Of a DNA stretch of 64,000 nucleotides, positions 8,507 through 15,778 are shown in pieces. Numbering within the stretch: the stretch's first letter is position 1; each line of letters begins with the position of its first letter. Position numbers and translations under genes: made by a program. A model generated the notes under the pieces. That model was not told the DNA's origin, did not search any database, and was given only the letters and a program-made list of their open reading frames with translations. Source of the stretch: Berkiella sp964496435 (GTDB taxonomy: Bacteria > Pseudomonadota > Gammaproteobacteria > Berkiellales > Berkiellaceae); NCBI GenBank assembly GCA_964496435.1, contig CAZBZP010000001.1, forward strand, positions 62,001 to 126,000. The letters run 5' to 3'.

Positions 8507-8606
8507 NNNNNNNNNNNNNNNNNNNNNNNNNNNNNNNNNNNNNNNNNNNNNNNNNNNNNNNNNNNNNNNNNNNNNNNNNNNNNNNNNNNNNNNNNNNNNN
8601 NNNNNN
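8507..8606. other. Assembly gap of exactly 100 Ns
   Basis: One hundred consecutive Ns, the conventional placeholder for a gap of unknown size. See the identical 55-bp sequences on both sides. Confidence 0.98.
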
Positions 8607-8661
8607 CATACGTATGAACAAGTTAAGCTACTCAAGCTAAATAAAATCGCGCCCTCTCTTT
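8607..8661 (+). repeat. 55-bp direct repeat, copy 2 (right side of gap)
   Basis: Identical to 8452-8506 and starts immediately after the gap. The sequence diverges right after the 55 bases, where it continues TTTAAAGCGACGG. Confidence 0.9.
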
Positions 8662-8693
8662 TTTAAAGCGACGGCGGAAAATGGGAAGAAATT

Positions 8694-8837
8694 ACTCAAA
8701 CCAGTTTGAATTTCCCCTCAAGGGGGACTAGGTAGGCGAGGCGCCAAGCGAGCAAATCCCCAGGCGTGCCTACTTAGTGTAAACTGACTGGGGTGAGCAA
8801 GCGCAGGCAACAAAGCATAAATTTGAAGTGGGAAGAG
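8694..8837 (+). repeat. Interspersed intergenic repeat, copy A
   Basis: This copy starts ACTCAAACCAGTTTGAATTT and ends AAATTTGAAGTGGGAAGAG, with an inner CCCCAGGCGTGCC...CTGGGGTGAG arm pair. It shares these blocks with copies at 45556-45678 and 48630-48751. The final GGGAAGAG lies seven bases before the ATG at 8845 and appears to act as that gene's Shine-Dalgarno. Compared with copy B, copy A carries extra bases in its left half (CCCCTCAAGGGGGACTAGG). Confidence 0.75.
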
Positions 8838-8844
8838 TAATAAA

Positions 8845-10107
8845 ATGAATTTGGTTTTTTTCTTCTTAGTCTTTTCAGCTTACTGTGCAACGGTGTGGCA
8901 ACAGTGGCAATGGACAGCAAGTGAAGCAACTCAAACTTCCCCTATGCATGCCCTGACTGATCAGCTATTGCATGGCGCTAATGATGCTGTGACTTTGGCA
9001 TTAGGTTTAGTTGGCGTGCTAGCCCTTTTTATGGGCTTGATGAAAGTTATGGAAGAAGCAGGCGTTCTACAAGGCCTTGCGAAATTACTTTACCCTTTAC
9101 TCAAATGGCTCTTTCCTGAAATTCCTGCTAATCATCCTGCCTTTGGGGCCATGGTGATGAATCTCTCTGCCAATATGATTGGCATGGGCAATGCGGCAAC
9201 CCCCTTTGGACTCAAAGCAATGCAGGAATTAGATAAACTTAATCCTCATCCTGGCGTTGCGACCAATGCAATGGTTTTGTTTTTAGCCATCAATACTTCT
9301 TGCATTACTTTGGTGCCAACTAAAATTATTGCTTTACGTGCAAGCGCAGGCTCCGCTGATCCTGCTGGCATTATCACCACAACTTTAATAGCAACTTTGC
9401 TCTCCACCATTGTTGCAATCCTCACCGCAAAATTTTTACAACGCTTAACCAGGACACCTACCCCAACTATCGAGATCAAAGCCGAAAACAATAATCCTGC
9501 GATGACACAGTATCCTACCTGGGTTAGCATAATGGCCATTTGTTTTCTCGTTTTATTAATCCCTCTTACCCTGACCTTTGGTAGAGCCTATTCGCCTTGG
9601 ATTTTGCCCTCAATGATAGTATTTGTCCTTGGGTTTGGCATGTTAAAAAAGGTTGATATTTATAGTTGCTTTATTGAAGGCGCAAAATCTGGTTTTGAAA
9701 TAGCCTTAAAGGTATTACCTTTTCTGGTTGCGATGTTAGTCGCAATCGCCATGTTTCGCGCCAGTGGCATGTTAAGTGCACTTAGCAATTTGCTTAAGCC
9801 CATTTCTTCCCTGGTGGGGATCCCACCCGAAGCCATTCCCATGGTAATCATGCGCCCCCTCTCAGGTTCCGGCAGTTTTGGCGTGATGACAGATGTCATC
9901 AATAATCCTGCTATAGGGCCAGACAGCTATACAGGTTATCTTGTTAGCACCATGATGGGCTCAACAGAAACGACCTTTTACGTCTTAGCACTCTATTTTG
10001 GCGCCGTTCAAATAAAGCGTATTCGTCATGCTCTTGCTACTGGTTTAATTGCTGAATTAACTGGCATGCTCGCCTCTGTGCTTGCTGTAAAATGGCTACT
10101 TTTTTAA
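8845..10107 (+). CDS. Nucleoside-recognition (Gate) domain membrane protein, SpmA-SpmB fusion
   Basis: The 420-residue membrane protein reads as two fused halves. Residues about 1-200 are SpmA-like (ALFMGLMKVMEEAGVL, LSANMIGMGNAATPFGLKAM, NTSCITLVPTKIIALRA). Residues about 235-420 are SpmB-like (PFLVAMLVAIAMFRASG, MRPLSGSGSFGVMTD, MMGSTETTFYVLALYFG). In Firmicutes SpmA and SpmB are separate spore-maturation proteins; fused forms are common in proteobacteria, where the transport role is unknown. About nine to ten transmembrane segments are expected. Its ribosome-binding site is supplied by the end of the upstream interspersed repeat. Confidence 0.85.
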   Translation: MNLVFFFLVFSAYCATVWQQWQWTASEATQTSPMHALTDQLLHGANDAVTLALGLVGVLALFMGLMKVMEEAGVLQGLAKLLYPLLKWLFPEIPANHPAFGAMVMNLSANMIGMGNAATPFGLKAMQELDKLNPHPGVATNAMVLFLAINTSCITLVPTKIIALRASAGSADPAGIITTTLIATLLSTIVAILTAKFLQRLTRTPTPTIEIKAENNNPAMTQYPTWVSIMAICFLVLLIPLTLTFGRAYSPWILPSMIVFVLGFGMLKKVDIYSCFIEGAKSGFEIALKVLPFLVAMLVAIAMFRASGMLSALSNLLKPISSLVGIPPEAIPMVIMRPLSGSGSFGVMTDVINNPAIGPDSYTGYLVSTMMGSTETTFYVLALYFGAVQIKRIRHALATGLIAELTGMLASVLAVKWLLF

Positions 10108-10190
10108 GCTTCACGCCAAATTTACTTGATTAGTTAAAGTCAAAACGCTAACATCCTGCCAATTTATTTTAAGAATTGGAAAATTAACTT

Positions 10191-11252
10191 ATGCTGAACA
10201 TCCCCATTCTCGAAGCGGCTCAAAGGGGCGACTGGGCTGCTGTCGATTCAATGCTGTTCAATACACTGATAAGTCCTGTTGAACTCACAGAATGCATGCT
10301 AAGCGCAGCTTCTCAAGATGATTGGCACACTGTTATGTTATGCCTTGATATTAATAAAAGATCACCTAAACCTGTGCTAGATATTACGGCAAGGCATAAC
10401 GCACATCCTGAGCGCTGGCGTTTATTTGATTATGGCCTAGGAAAATATATTCAATTACCCATCATTAGAATGCAAAAACTAGATACCTATCTGATGATTA
10501 AATATGGTGTGATGCCTTCTTATGATCTAGAAGTATTTCGTTATGCCAAAGCAGGAAACTGGACAATGGTTTTTAACCATTTAACCTTGAACAAGATTAA
10601 AAATGGCCGCTTGTTTGACATACATGCACGCGATGAATTTCATCCGCAAGGTTGGCGATTATTTGATTATGCAGAAGCGCAGGACCCAAGTATTGTTATT
10701 CAACTTTGGCAATATGGTCCAAGACCTTCTTACGATATCAAGTTATTCCAAGCAGCAAAAACTGGGCAATGGGATAGCGTCTTTTATTACATTGATAACA
10801 AATTGGTAGATGTTAATCTTGTTGATGAATCAGATCCCTTAAAAAGAACAGTGCTTAATCATGCCATTGAACAAGGCTCATTTGAGGCAATCAATGGTTT
10901 GCTTATTTATCGAGGAGCCAAAGAAACCCCCATAAATGATGCCCCAAAACCTGAAAACCAAGCTAATGAGAATGCGAGTTTGGCGCCCACGCTTGTGGCT
11001 AGCTCAGCCATACCTTTAGTACAAAGATCCGCCCTACCGCTGGAAGCAAGGACAAACATTGATCAAACAGGAGCGCTACTCGCGCCTCAAGTTGTATATA
11101 GCATTGCTTATAATGCATCAATAAAAGCACCCAAGCCTCTCAGACTGCTCACCGGCCTAGAGCAATTTGATCAAACTGATAACCGGCACAAGCAAGCGCA
11201 TCGATGCGACAATAAACAACCCAACTCCTATAACAGCAAAGGCTTTTTCTGA
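10191..11252 (+). CDS. Repeat-containing hypothetical protein, ankyrin-like
   Basis: The 353-residue protein has no recognised enzyme motif. Residues about 1-235 hold repeated units: a block with ITARHNAHPERWRLFDYGL recurs as IHARDEFHPQGWRLFDYAEA, and PSYDLEVFRYAKAGNWTMVF recurs as PSYDIKLFQAAKTGQWDSVF. The spacing of about 90 residues and the A-x-x-G-x-W helices suggest degenerate ankyrin or other alpha-alpha repeats. The C-terminal 110 residues are proline/alanine-rich and look disordered. There is no signal peptide. Given the many ankyrin proteins nearby, a secreted effector is possible but unproven. Confidence 0.6.
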   Translation: MLNIPILEAAQRGDWAAVDSMLFNTLISPVELTECMLSAASQDDWHTVMLCLDINKRSPKPVLDITARHNAHPERWRLFDYGLGKYIQLPIIRMQKLDTYLMIKYGVMPSYDLEVFRYAKAGNWTMVFNHLTLNKIKNGRLFDIHARDEFHPQGWRLFDYAEAQDPSIVIQLWQYGPRPSYDIKLFQAAKTGQWDSVFYYIDNKLVDVNLVDESDPLKRTVLNHAIEQGSFEAINGLLIYRGAKETPINDAPKPENQANENASLAPTLVASSAIPLVQRSALPLEARTNIDQTGALLAPQVVYSIAYNASIKAPKPLRLLTGLEQFDQTDNRHKQAHRCDNKQPNSYNSKGFF

Positions 11253-11398
11253 TCCATTTAAAACCTGTTTGTTAGTTTGCAGATTAGATAGATTCAATCG
11301 AAGTTGTTAAACCAAAAATTGTATCTATCTTGTCTGACTTCCTTCAAAGGTCTAGTATGGTTTCTTTTGTCTGATATAAACAGAACGAGGAGTCCATC

Positions 11399-12106
11399 AT
11401 GTCCTTATTTGCAAGGATAGCATTTATAGTTAGTTTGTTTGTTTTCTTTGTCCCAACAAGCTATTCCAATGAAGTTCATGCTGCTAAAGCAGAAAATAAA
11501 GCAGCTAGCGCGCATCAAAACGCAGATGCAGCCTCTTCGGACATTGTTAAACTCCGCACTGATTGGGCTATCACAAAATTTCAAACACCAAAGAGCAAAC
11601 AGCTTCCTGCATTTGAGCAGCTTATCAAACAAGCGCAAGCACTTTATGAAAAAAATCCCAAAGATCCAGAAGTCCTGACTTGGTATGCCACTATTTTAAG
11701 TACATACGCTTCCATCAAAGGCGGCTTAGGTGTGCTACCGCATGTTAAAAAAGCAAAAGCTTTGCTAGAAGAAGCGATTGCGCTTAACAGTCATGTTGAA
11801 AACGGTTTTGCTTATGGCGTGTTAGGTGCGCTCTATGCCAGAGTGCCCGGTTGGCCTGTTGCTTTTGGTAACAAAGATAAAGCACGCTCAAACTTGCAAA
11901 TGGCTGTGCAAATTTCACCCCAGGGTAGCGATTCTAATTATTACTTAGGTGATTTCCTTGTCGATGCCGGTAACTATGAAGATGCGAGAAAACATCTTGA
12001 AGTAGCCCAACGAGCACCTGTTCGTAAAGGTTATGAAATTCAAGACAGAGGTCGCAAAGAAGAAATTGCAGCGTCACTAGCTAAATTGCGCCGCCTCGGC
12101 CATTAA
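11399..12106 (+). CDS. Exported TPR-repeat protein
   Basis: The 235-residue protein has a signal peptide (about 1-23, SLFVFFVPTSYS-NE) and TPR-like helices, for example ALYEKNPKDPEVLTWYATILSTYA, AKALLEEAIALNSHVENGFAYGVLGALYAR and KARSNLQMAVQISPQGSDSNYYLGDFLVDAGNYEDARKHL. This layout is common in periplasmic scaffold proteins. A strong GAGGAG precedes the ATG. The partner is unknown, and no linked operon gene is present on this strand. Confidence 0.75.
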   Translation: MSLFARIAFIVSLFVFFVPTSYSNEVHAAKAENKAASAHQNADAASSDIVKLRTDWAITKFQTPKSKQLPAFEQLIKQAQALYEKNPKDPEVLTWYATILSTYASIKGGLGVLPHVKKAKALLEEAIALNSHVENGFAYGVLGALYARVPGWPVAFGNKDKARSNLQMAVQISPQGSDSNYYLGDFLVDAGNYEDARKHLEVAQRAPVRKGYEIQDRGRKEEIAASLAKLRRLGH

Positions 12107-12129
12107 CAATTCGGTGTGAGACACCGCGG

Positions 12130-12192
12130 GGCATATGGGGAAACTACTTTATTTCATGGCTACGCCATAAAAAAAGTGATTCCCCACATGCC
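12130..12192. repeat. Long imperfect inverted repeat between convergent genes
   Basis: The left arm, around GCATATGGGGAAACTACTTT and ATGGC, pairs with a right arm running GCCATAAAAAAAGTG to CCCCACATGCC, with TACG as the loop. The arms are about 29 bases with a few mismatches. It lies between the TPR gene (plus) and hipA (minus), so a bidirectional terminator role is likely. Confidence 0.5.
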
Positions 12193-12218
12193 ATTCAAAA
12201 TCAGCAGTCACCTCATCA

Positions 12219-13457
12219 TTATTCAGATTTAATATTCTTTTCAATAACACTTATTACCCTATCTACCACATCAGTATCAAAACCTGCTTCTTTGAGTAAT
12301 ATTTTCTCTTCTTTGGCCAAATCAATTATTTTATCTTTTTGAGCTTGCATAATCAGTTTAAAGGCAGGATAAGAATAACCGCGTAATGCACAAAATTGCT
12401 GCCAGTGGCTTTCATTGATCTCATCTTGATGATAAGTCCCACCTATTTTCATGGCCATATGAGAACGGTTAGGAAGCAACACGGAGCATTGCAAATCATA
12501 AAATGGTGCCAACTCAAATTGTTTAGGCGTTATGTATTTTATGGCAAACTCTTTGGCGTGAGCTGAATAATTGCTGATCAAATAATTAAAGGCAATTAAA
12601 GCCATCATTTTATTACGTGAAATTGCAGGAATATTGGTCCTTTGCAACAATTGAAAGCAGGTTTTAAATTGAGGGCCACCTTCTTGGGGATACTTGGCAT
12701 AAGGCATCACACTTAAGGCTTGGCAAAAATCTTCCTGATGAAAATGCAGAATCTTGCTTCCTTGGATTTCTCTATCAAATCGCTCAACCAGCAAGTAAAG
12801 TGTTTTATGAGCCCGATGAATTGTCACCTTGGCTGTATTTATCCCTAATCTTGCGCCAAGGCGCATACAAAAATATTCGTTAATTAAAGCCGCCTCGTCT
12901 ATGCCAATAGCGGGCTTTAAAATATGGGTTGAGAAGCAGCCCTTATCAGGAATAGCGATCTTATCTTCAATAAGACAAATTGCAGCTTTGTTCATTGTTC
13001 CTGCTAGGGTTACATGTACCTTTTCTTTATTAAAGAATAAGGGCGCCTGCGGTAAAGTTTGCAGCTGATTCTCAAGTGCGTGTGCATCAAGTATTTCCCC
13101 TCTTAAGGGGGTAAAAGTGGTATCCCTTATCCTCTCGTCTAAGGGATGAAAACTCACTGCTCCCGGACAATCCATGCCCATTATTTTTAGCAGATTAAAA
13201 CAATCATTTTGATTAACGCCCAGTATTCTGCTTAAAAGTGGTAAGGATTTATCACCTTCAGGAATAAGACCTGCAAAATAGGCAAAGCAACGACGGTGTT
13301 CAAAGGTTTTATCTTTTAAAGGCAAAGATTGCGAGAGTGCACTATGTGCGCCTTTATCATAGACGAATTGGAGTTTTGCTTTTGGGGTATGGGTTAATAA
13401 CCCTACCTGTGCACCAAAAAGCCGAACGCTTAATTTATTTTCTTGATGTATATGCAT
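12219..13457 (-). CDS. hipA: HipA-like kinase-fold toxin, catalytic Asp missing
   Basis: The 412-residue protein has the HipA layout: an N-terminal lobe with HRRCFAYFAGLIPEGD, the G-loop region VHVTLAGTMNKAAIC, the ATP-site strand STHILKPAI, VERFDR, EDFCQAL with EGGP, and the C-terminal PFYDL metal motif. In E. coli HipA the loop DGHAKNF provides catalytic Asp309 and a metal-binding Asn; here the aligned stretch is SAHAKEF (Ser298 replaces the Asp, Glu replaces the Asn). Ser/Thr kinase activity on glutamyl-tRNA synthetase, known for the family, is therefore doubtful. The gene overlaps hipB by 23 bases, and both are autoregulated in the family. Confidence 0.82.
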   Translation of the reverse strand: MHIHQENKLSVRLFGAQVGLLTHTPKAKLQFVYDKGAHSALSQSLPLKDKTFEHRRCFAYFAGLIPEGDKSLPLLSRILGVNQNDCFNLLKIMGMDCPGAVSFHPLDERIRDTTFTPLRGEILDAHALENQLQTLPQAPLFFNKEKVHVTLAGTMNKAAICLIEDKIAIPDKGCFSTHILKPAIGIDEAALINEYFCMRLGARLGINTAKVTIHRAHKTLYLLVERFDREIQGSKILHFHQEDFCQALSVMPYAKYPQEGGPQFKTCFQLLQRTNIPAISRNKMMALIAFNYLISNYSAHAKEFAIKYITPKQFELAPFYDLQCSVLLPNRSHMAMKIGGTYHQDEINESHWQQFCALRGYSYPAFKLIMQAQKDKIIDLAKEEKILLKEAGFDTDVVDRVISVIEKNIKSE

Positions 13458-13683
13458 AGCTCGTATCTAATACTGGTAAACGTGCATCTAAACGGATCCC
13501 AAGCATGCTGGCGACTAAGAGCGCCTTGTCCAGCTCGCAAGATGTCTTACCCTTCTCCAAGTCTTGGATAAAACGAACCCCTGTTCCTGAGGCTGCAGCA
13601 AGCTCTTTTTGAGTCAATTGTGCTGATTTGCGGACTCTTTTGATTAAATAGCCAAACTGGCGCGCACTACTGATGATTTTCAT
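13435..13683 (-). CDS. hipB: HipB-like HTH antitoxin/repressor
   Basis: This 82-residue helix-turn-helix protein of the Xre/HipB type has the core LTQKELAAASGTGVRFIQDLEKGKTS, followed by a helix and a short tail (RLDARLPVLDTSY). HipB neutralises HipA and represses its own operon by bending DNA at palindromic sites. Four palindromes of the form TCCCGnnCGGGA lie directly upstream, and the first (13694-13705) overlaps the GGGAG ribosome-binding region. Confidence 0.88.
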   Translation of the reverse strand: MKIISSARQFGYLIKRVRKSAQLTQKELAAASGTGVRFIQDLEKGKTSCELDKALLVASMLGIRLDARLPVLDTSYAYTSRK

Positions 13684-13693
13684 GGTGTAATAC

Positions 13694-13857
13694 TCCCGAA
13701 CGGGACTTTTTTAGTATTCTAACACATTTCAAAAAGAAAAGGATCCTGTCAGGGATCAAATAGCAGATTTGTCTTAATCGTAAACAACCCAGGATCCCGT
13801 ACGGGACTAATTAGGTAGCCACCCTTAACATCGTATGATTCAGGATCCCGTTAGGGA
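13694..13857. promoter_or_regulatory. Four regularly spaced palindromic operators upstream of hipBA
   Basis: Palindromes begin at 13694 (TCCCGAACGGGA), 13744 (TCCTGTCAGGGA), 13795 (TCCCGTACGGGA, perfect) and 13846 (TCCCGTTAGGGA). The start-to-start distances are 50, 51 and 51 bases, close to five helical turns. A further half-site (TATCGGGATC) follows at about 13862. This is the expected architecture for cooperative HipB binding. The array ends close to the riboflavin synthase gene, so HipB may also influence ribE. Confidence 0.8.
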
Positions 13858-13944
13858 ATATTATCGGGATCTGTGCAATTTACTTGATTAGCCTGTTTAT
13901 AAAAGCTAGTGTTAGCACATCCTAAGGAAAGAAGACCTTTATTT

Positions 13945-14556
13945 ATGTTTACTGGCATTGTTCAAAGCAAAGTTCGCGTTTCATTTGTTGAGCACACACC
14001 AAGCTTGAGTCGTTATGCGCTGCAATTTTCTGCTGCTTTACTAAGTGATTTAAAAATTGGGGCCAGCGTTAGCGTGAATGGCGCTTGCCAAACGGTGGTA
14101 GCAATCAAGGGCCAAGATGTTTACTTTGATGCCATCGCCGAGACCGTTCGTTGCACCAATGTGTCTACTTTTGAAAGCGGCACCTGGGTTAACGTTGAGC
14201 GCTCAGCCAAATTTGGCGATGAGATCGGTGGGCATTTGTTATCTGGCCATGTGATTGGCACCGCAAAAATTGCTAATGTTAATCAAGCAAATGATCAACA
14301 TATCCTCACTTTAGCCTGCAATCCTTTATGGATGAAATATATTTTGTATAAAGGCTATATTGCTGTAAACGGCGTAAGCTTAACGGTGCAGGAAGTCGAT
14401 AATAGCGGCAGTTTTAGTGTGCATCTTATTCCTGAAACCTTAGGTGTCACAACATTTGGTGATGCCATTGCGGGTGATGTGGTGAACATTGAAATTGACA
14501 CACAAACCCAAGCAATTGTGGATACAGTAGAAAGGGTATTAGCAAATAAAAATTAA
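13945..14556 (+). CDS. ribE: Riboflavin synthase, alpha chain
   Basis: The 203-residue protein converts two 6,7-dimethyl-8-ribityllumazine molecules to riboflavin. It starts MFTGIVQ and has two lumazine-binding barrels in tandem. Conserved blocks include VSVNGACQTV, WVNVERSAKFGDEIGGHLLSGH, KYILYKGYIAVNGVSLTV, HLIPETLGVTTFG and VNIEIDTQTQAIVDTVERVLA, close to E. coli RibC/RibE along its length. I chose the ATG at 13945, after AGGAAAGAAG, because the family starts MFTG; an upstream in-frame ATG adds 12 unrelated residues. It is divergent from hipB and no other rib gene is adjacent. Confidence 0.95.
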   Translation: MFTGIVQSKVRVSFVEHTPSLSRYALQFSAALLSDLKIGASVSVNGACQTVVAIKGQDVYFDAIAETVRCTNVSTFESGTWVNVERSAKFGDEIGGHLLSGHVIGTAKIANVNQANDQHILTLACNPLWMKYILYKGYIAVNGVSLTVQEVDNSGSFSVHLIPETLGVTTFGDAIAGDVVNIEIDTQTQAIVDTVERVLANKN

Positions 14557-14597
14557 TCTTTATCAACAACCGCGTCAGCGGTGAAATGCAGTGGGTA

Positions 14598-14626
14598 TAG
14601 GTGCCCTTGATATCAAGAAGCACCTA
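14598..14626. terminator. Candidate bidirectional hairpin after ribE
   Basis: The inverted repeat TAGGTGC-CTTGATATCAAG-GCACCTA lies between convergent ribE and the next minus-strand gene. There is no U-tract, so a terminator role is tentative. Confidence 0.35.
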
Positions 14627-14653
14627 AGCTCAAAGAAAAGCAAAAAATAAGGA

Positions 14654-15541
14654 TTACTTTGTTAGCTTCGCAATCCTGCTTCGCTCCTTGGCTTCCGCCA
14701 TTTCAACTTCAACGGCCTCAGGTCTAATTTCCGTTCGTAAATGTTCAAGCCTAGCTCGTTGTGCACGATTAAAAGCATCTTCCTGCTCTTTTTTCAAGGT
14801 TCTATAAGCATTGATAATGGGTTGTTGAAACTCATTTTTCTGCGCTCTTGATTGCGCATGAAACTGAGAAACCACGCCAGTTTTTGATTTCCAAGCCTTT
14901 GGCGCAGCATCAACTTTAGCTTCATTAGGTATAAGACCTGCAGCTTGTTTAATGCCAAGCGGCGTTTCAGGATGAACGGTTGTTGCCCATTTATCAAGTA
15001 CAACTTTTTGCTTTGCCAAAACTTTTTCCATTGAGCTTTTGGCTGCTGGTTTTGATTGCTGATAAGTTCTGTGCGCTAAATCATGTGCATCAAAATCTTT
15101 CTTTTGAGCTTGATATGTTTCGTATTCTTTTGCATAAGCAGCTTGAGCTTGGGCAATCGATTCATCTGGTTTAGCTAAGCCAAAAGTTGTTCCCCAACCT
15201 TGCGCAGCAGGTTTTGTGGGCACTGTGGGCATAACAGAAGGCACTAAAGATAAAGCACGCAGCTGTGCAAGTAAGCCTGCTTCAATTGCATCAAATTCAT
15301 TTTTGGGGATCTTCTTTCCGTATCTGTCTTTTTCTTGCTTGACTTCAAATTCAGCTGGTTTTTCAATCATTTCCTGCTGAACTAATGCTATGTAATCATC
15401 TCTACCCATCTTTGCAAGAGGGTCCTTCAAATTAGCAAGAAATTGTTCCATGGAGAGTTTATTAGCTGCGCGTATTTCTTCTTTTGTGGGTTTTACAGCG
15501 ACATCGACGTGGGTTTCTACAACTGGGCCTTCTACAGACAT
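14654..15541 (-). CDS. Charged, alanine/glutamine-rich hypothetical protein
   Basis: The 295-residue protein is not recognised. It is hydrophilic, rich in Ala, Lys, Glu and Gln, lacks signal and membrane segments, and has coiled-coil-prone ends (for example ANKLSMEQFLANLKDPLAKMGRDD split over about 29-50, and RAQRARLEHLRTEIRPEAVEVEMAEAKERSRI near the C-terminus). A proline/alanine-rich linker lies in the middle. A clear GAGGAG precedes the ATG. It adjoins three ankyrin-type genes and may be another secreted protein, but nothing in it proves this. Confidence 0.6.
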   Translation of the reverse strand: MSVEGPVVETHVDVAVKPTKEEIRAANKLSMEQFLANLKDPLAKMGRDDYIALVQQEMIEKPAEFEVKQEKDRYGKKIPKNEFDAIEAGLLAQLRALSLVPSVMPTVPTKPAAQGWGTTFGLAKPDESIAQAQAAYAKEYETYQAQKKDFDAHDLAHRTYQQSKPAAKSSMEKVLAKQKVVLDKWATTVHPETPLGIKQAAGLIPNEAKVDAAPKAWKSKTGVVSQFHAQSRAQKNEFQQPIINAYRTLKKEQEDAFNRAQRARLEHLRTEIRPEAVEVEMAEAKERSRIAKLTK

Positions 15542-15778
15542 ATCAATCTCCTCAATTCTTAAAAACTTAATGCATGATAAGATTTGGCTTACAACGATAC
15601 GAGCCTTTCTCGTAACGCCTTAACCATGCCATAAAAAATGAGTGCTTGTCATCAAAAAGATGTTTTGCAGCACAATGAAGCAAAAAAGCGATTATTTTTG
15701 AATCACTTAGGACTTTATAATGAAAAGTATTAACTTTAAAAACACTGGCAACGCAGCATAAATAACGATAGAAAGAGT

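Larger units (their letters stand above)
8274..8844. other. Non-coding stretch with assembly gap and repeats
   Basis: No gene is visible here. The left part (8274-8450) is the upstream region of petA and holds an imperfect hairpin (8406-8435, arms GCCGGTAGTTT and AAACTACTGGC). Then come a 55-bp sequence, 100 Ns, the same 55-bp sequence again, and an interspersed repeat that ends in the ribosome-binding site of the next gene. Confidence 0.7.

Noticed and set aside
8507..8606. Gap as a site of a lost insertion sequence or real duplication
   Set aside because: The flanks are identical over exactly 55 bases with a standard 100-N filler, which fits an assembler k-mer overlap better; no transposase remnant is present.
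13858..13944. Possible FMN riboswitch upstream of riboflavin synthase
   Set aside because: The spacer is short and filled by the end of the hipB operator array; none of the conserved RFN-element blocks is visible.
15719..15763. A 13-codon frame (MKSINFKNTGNAA) between two minus-strand genes
   Set aside because: Too short, and no clear ribosome-binding site or conservation argument.
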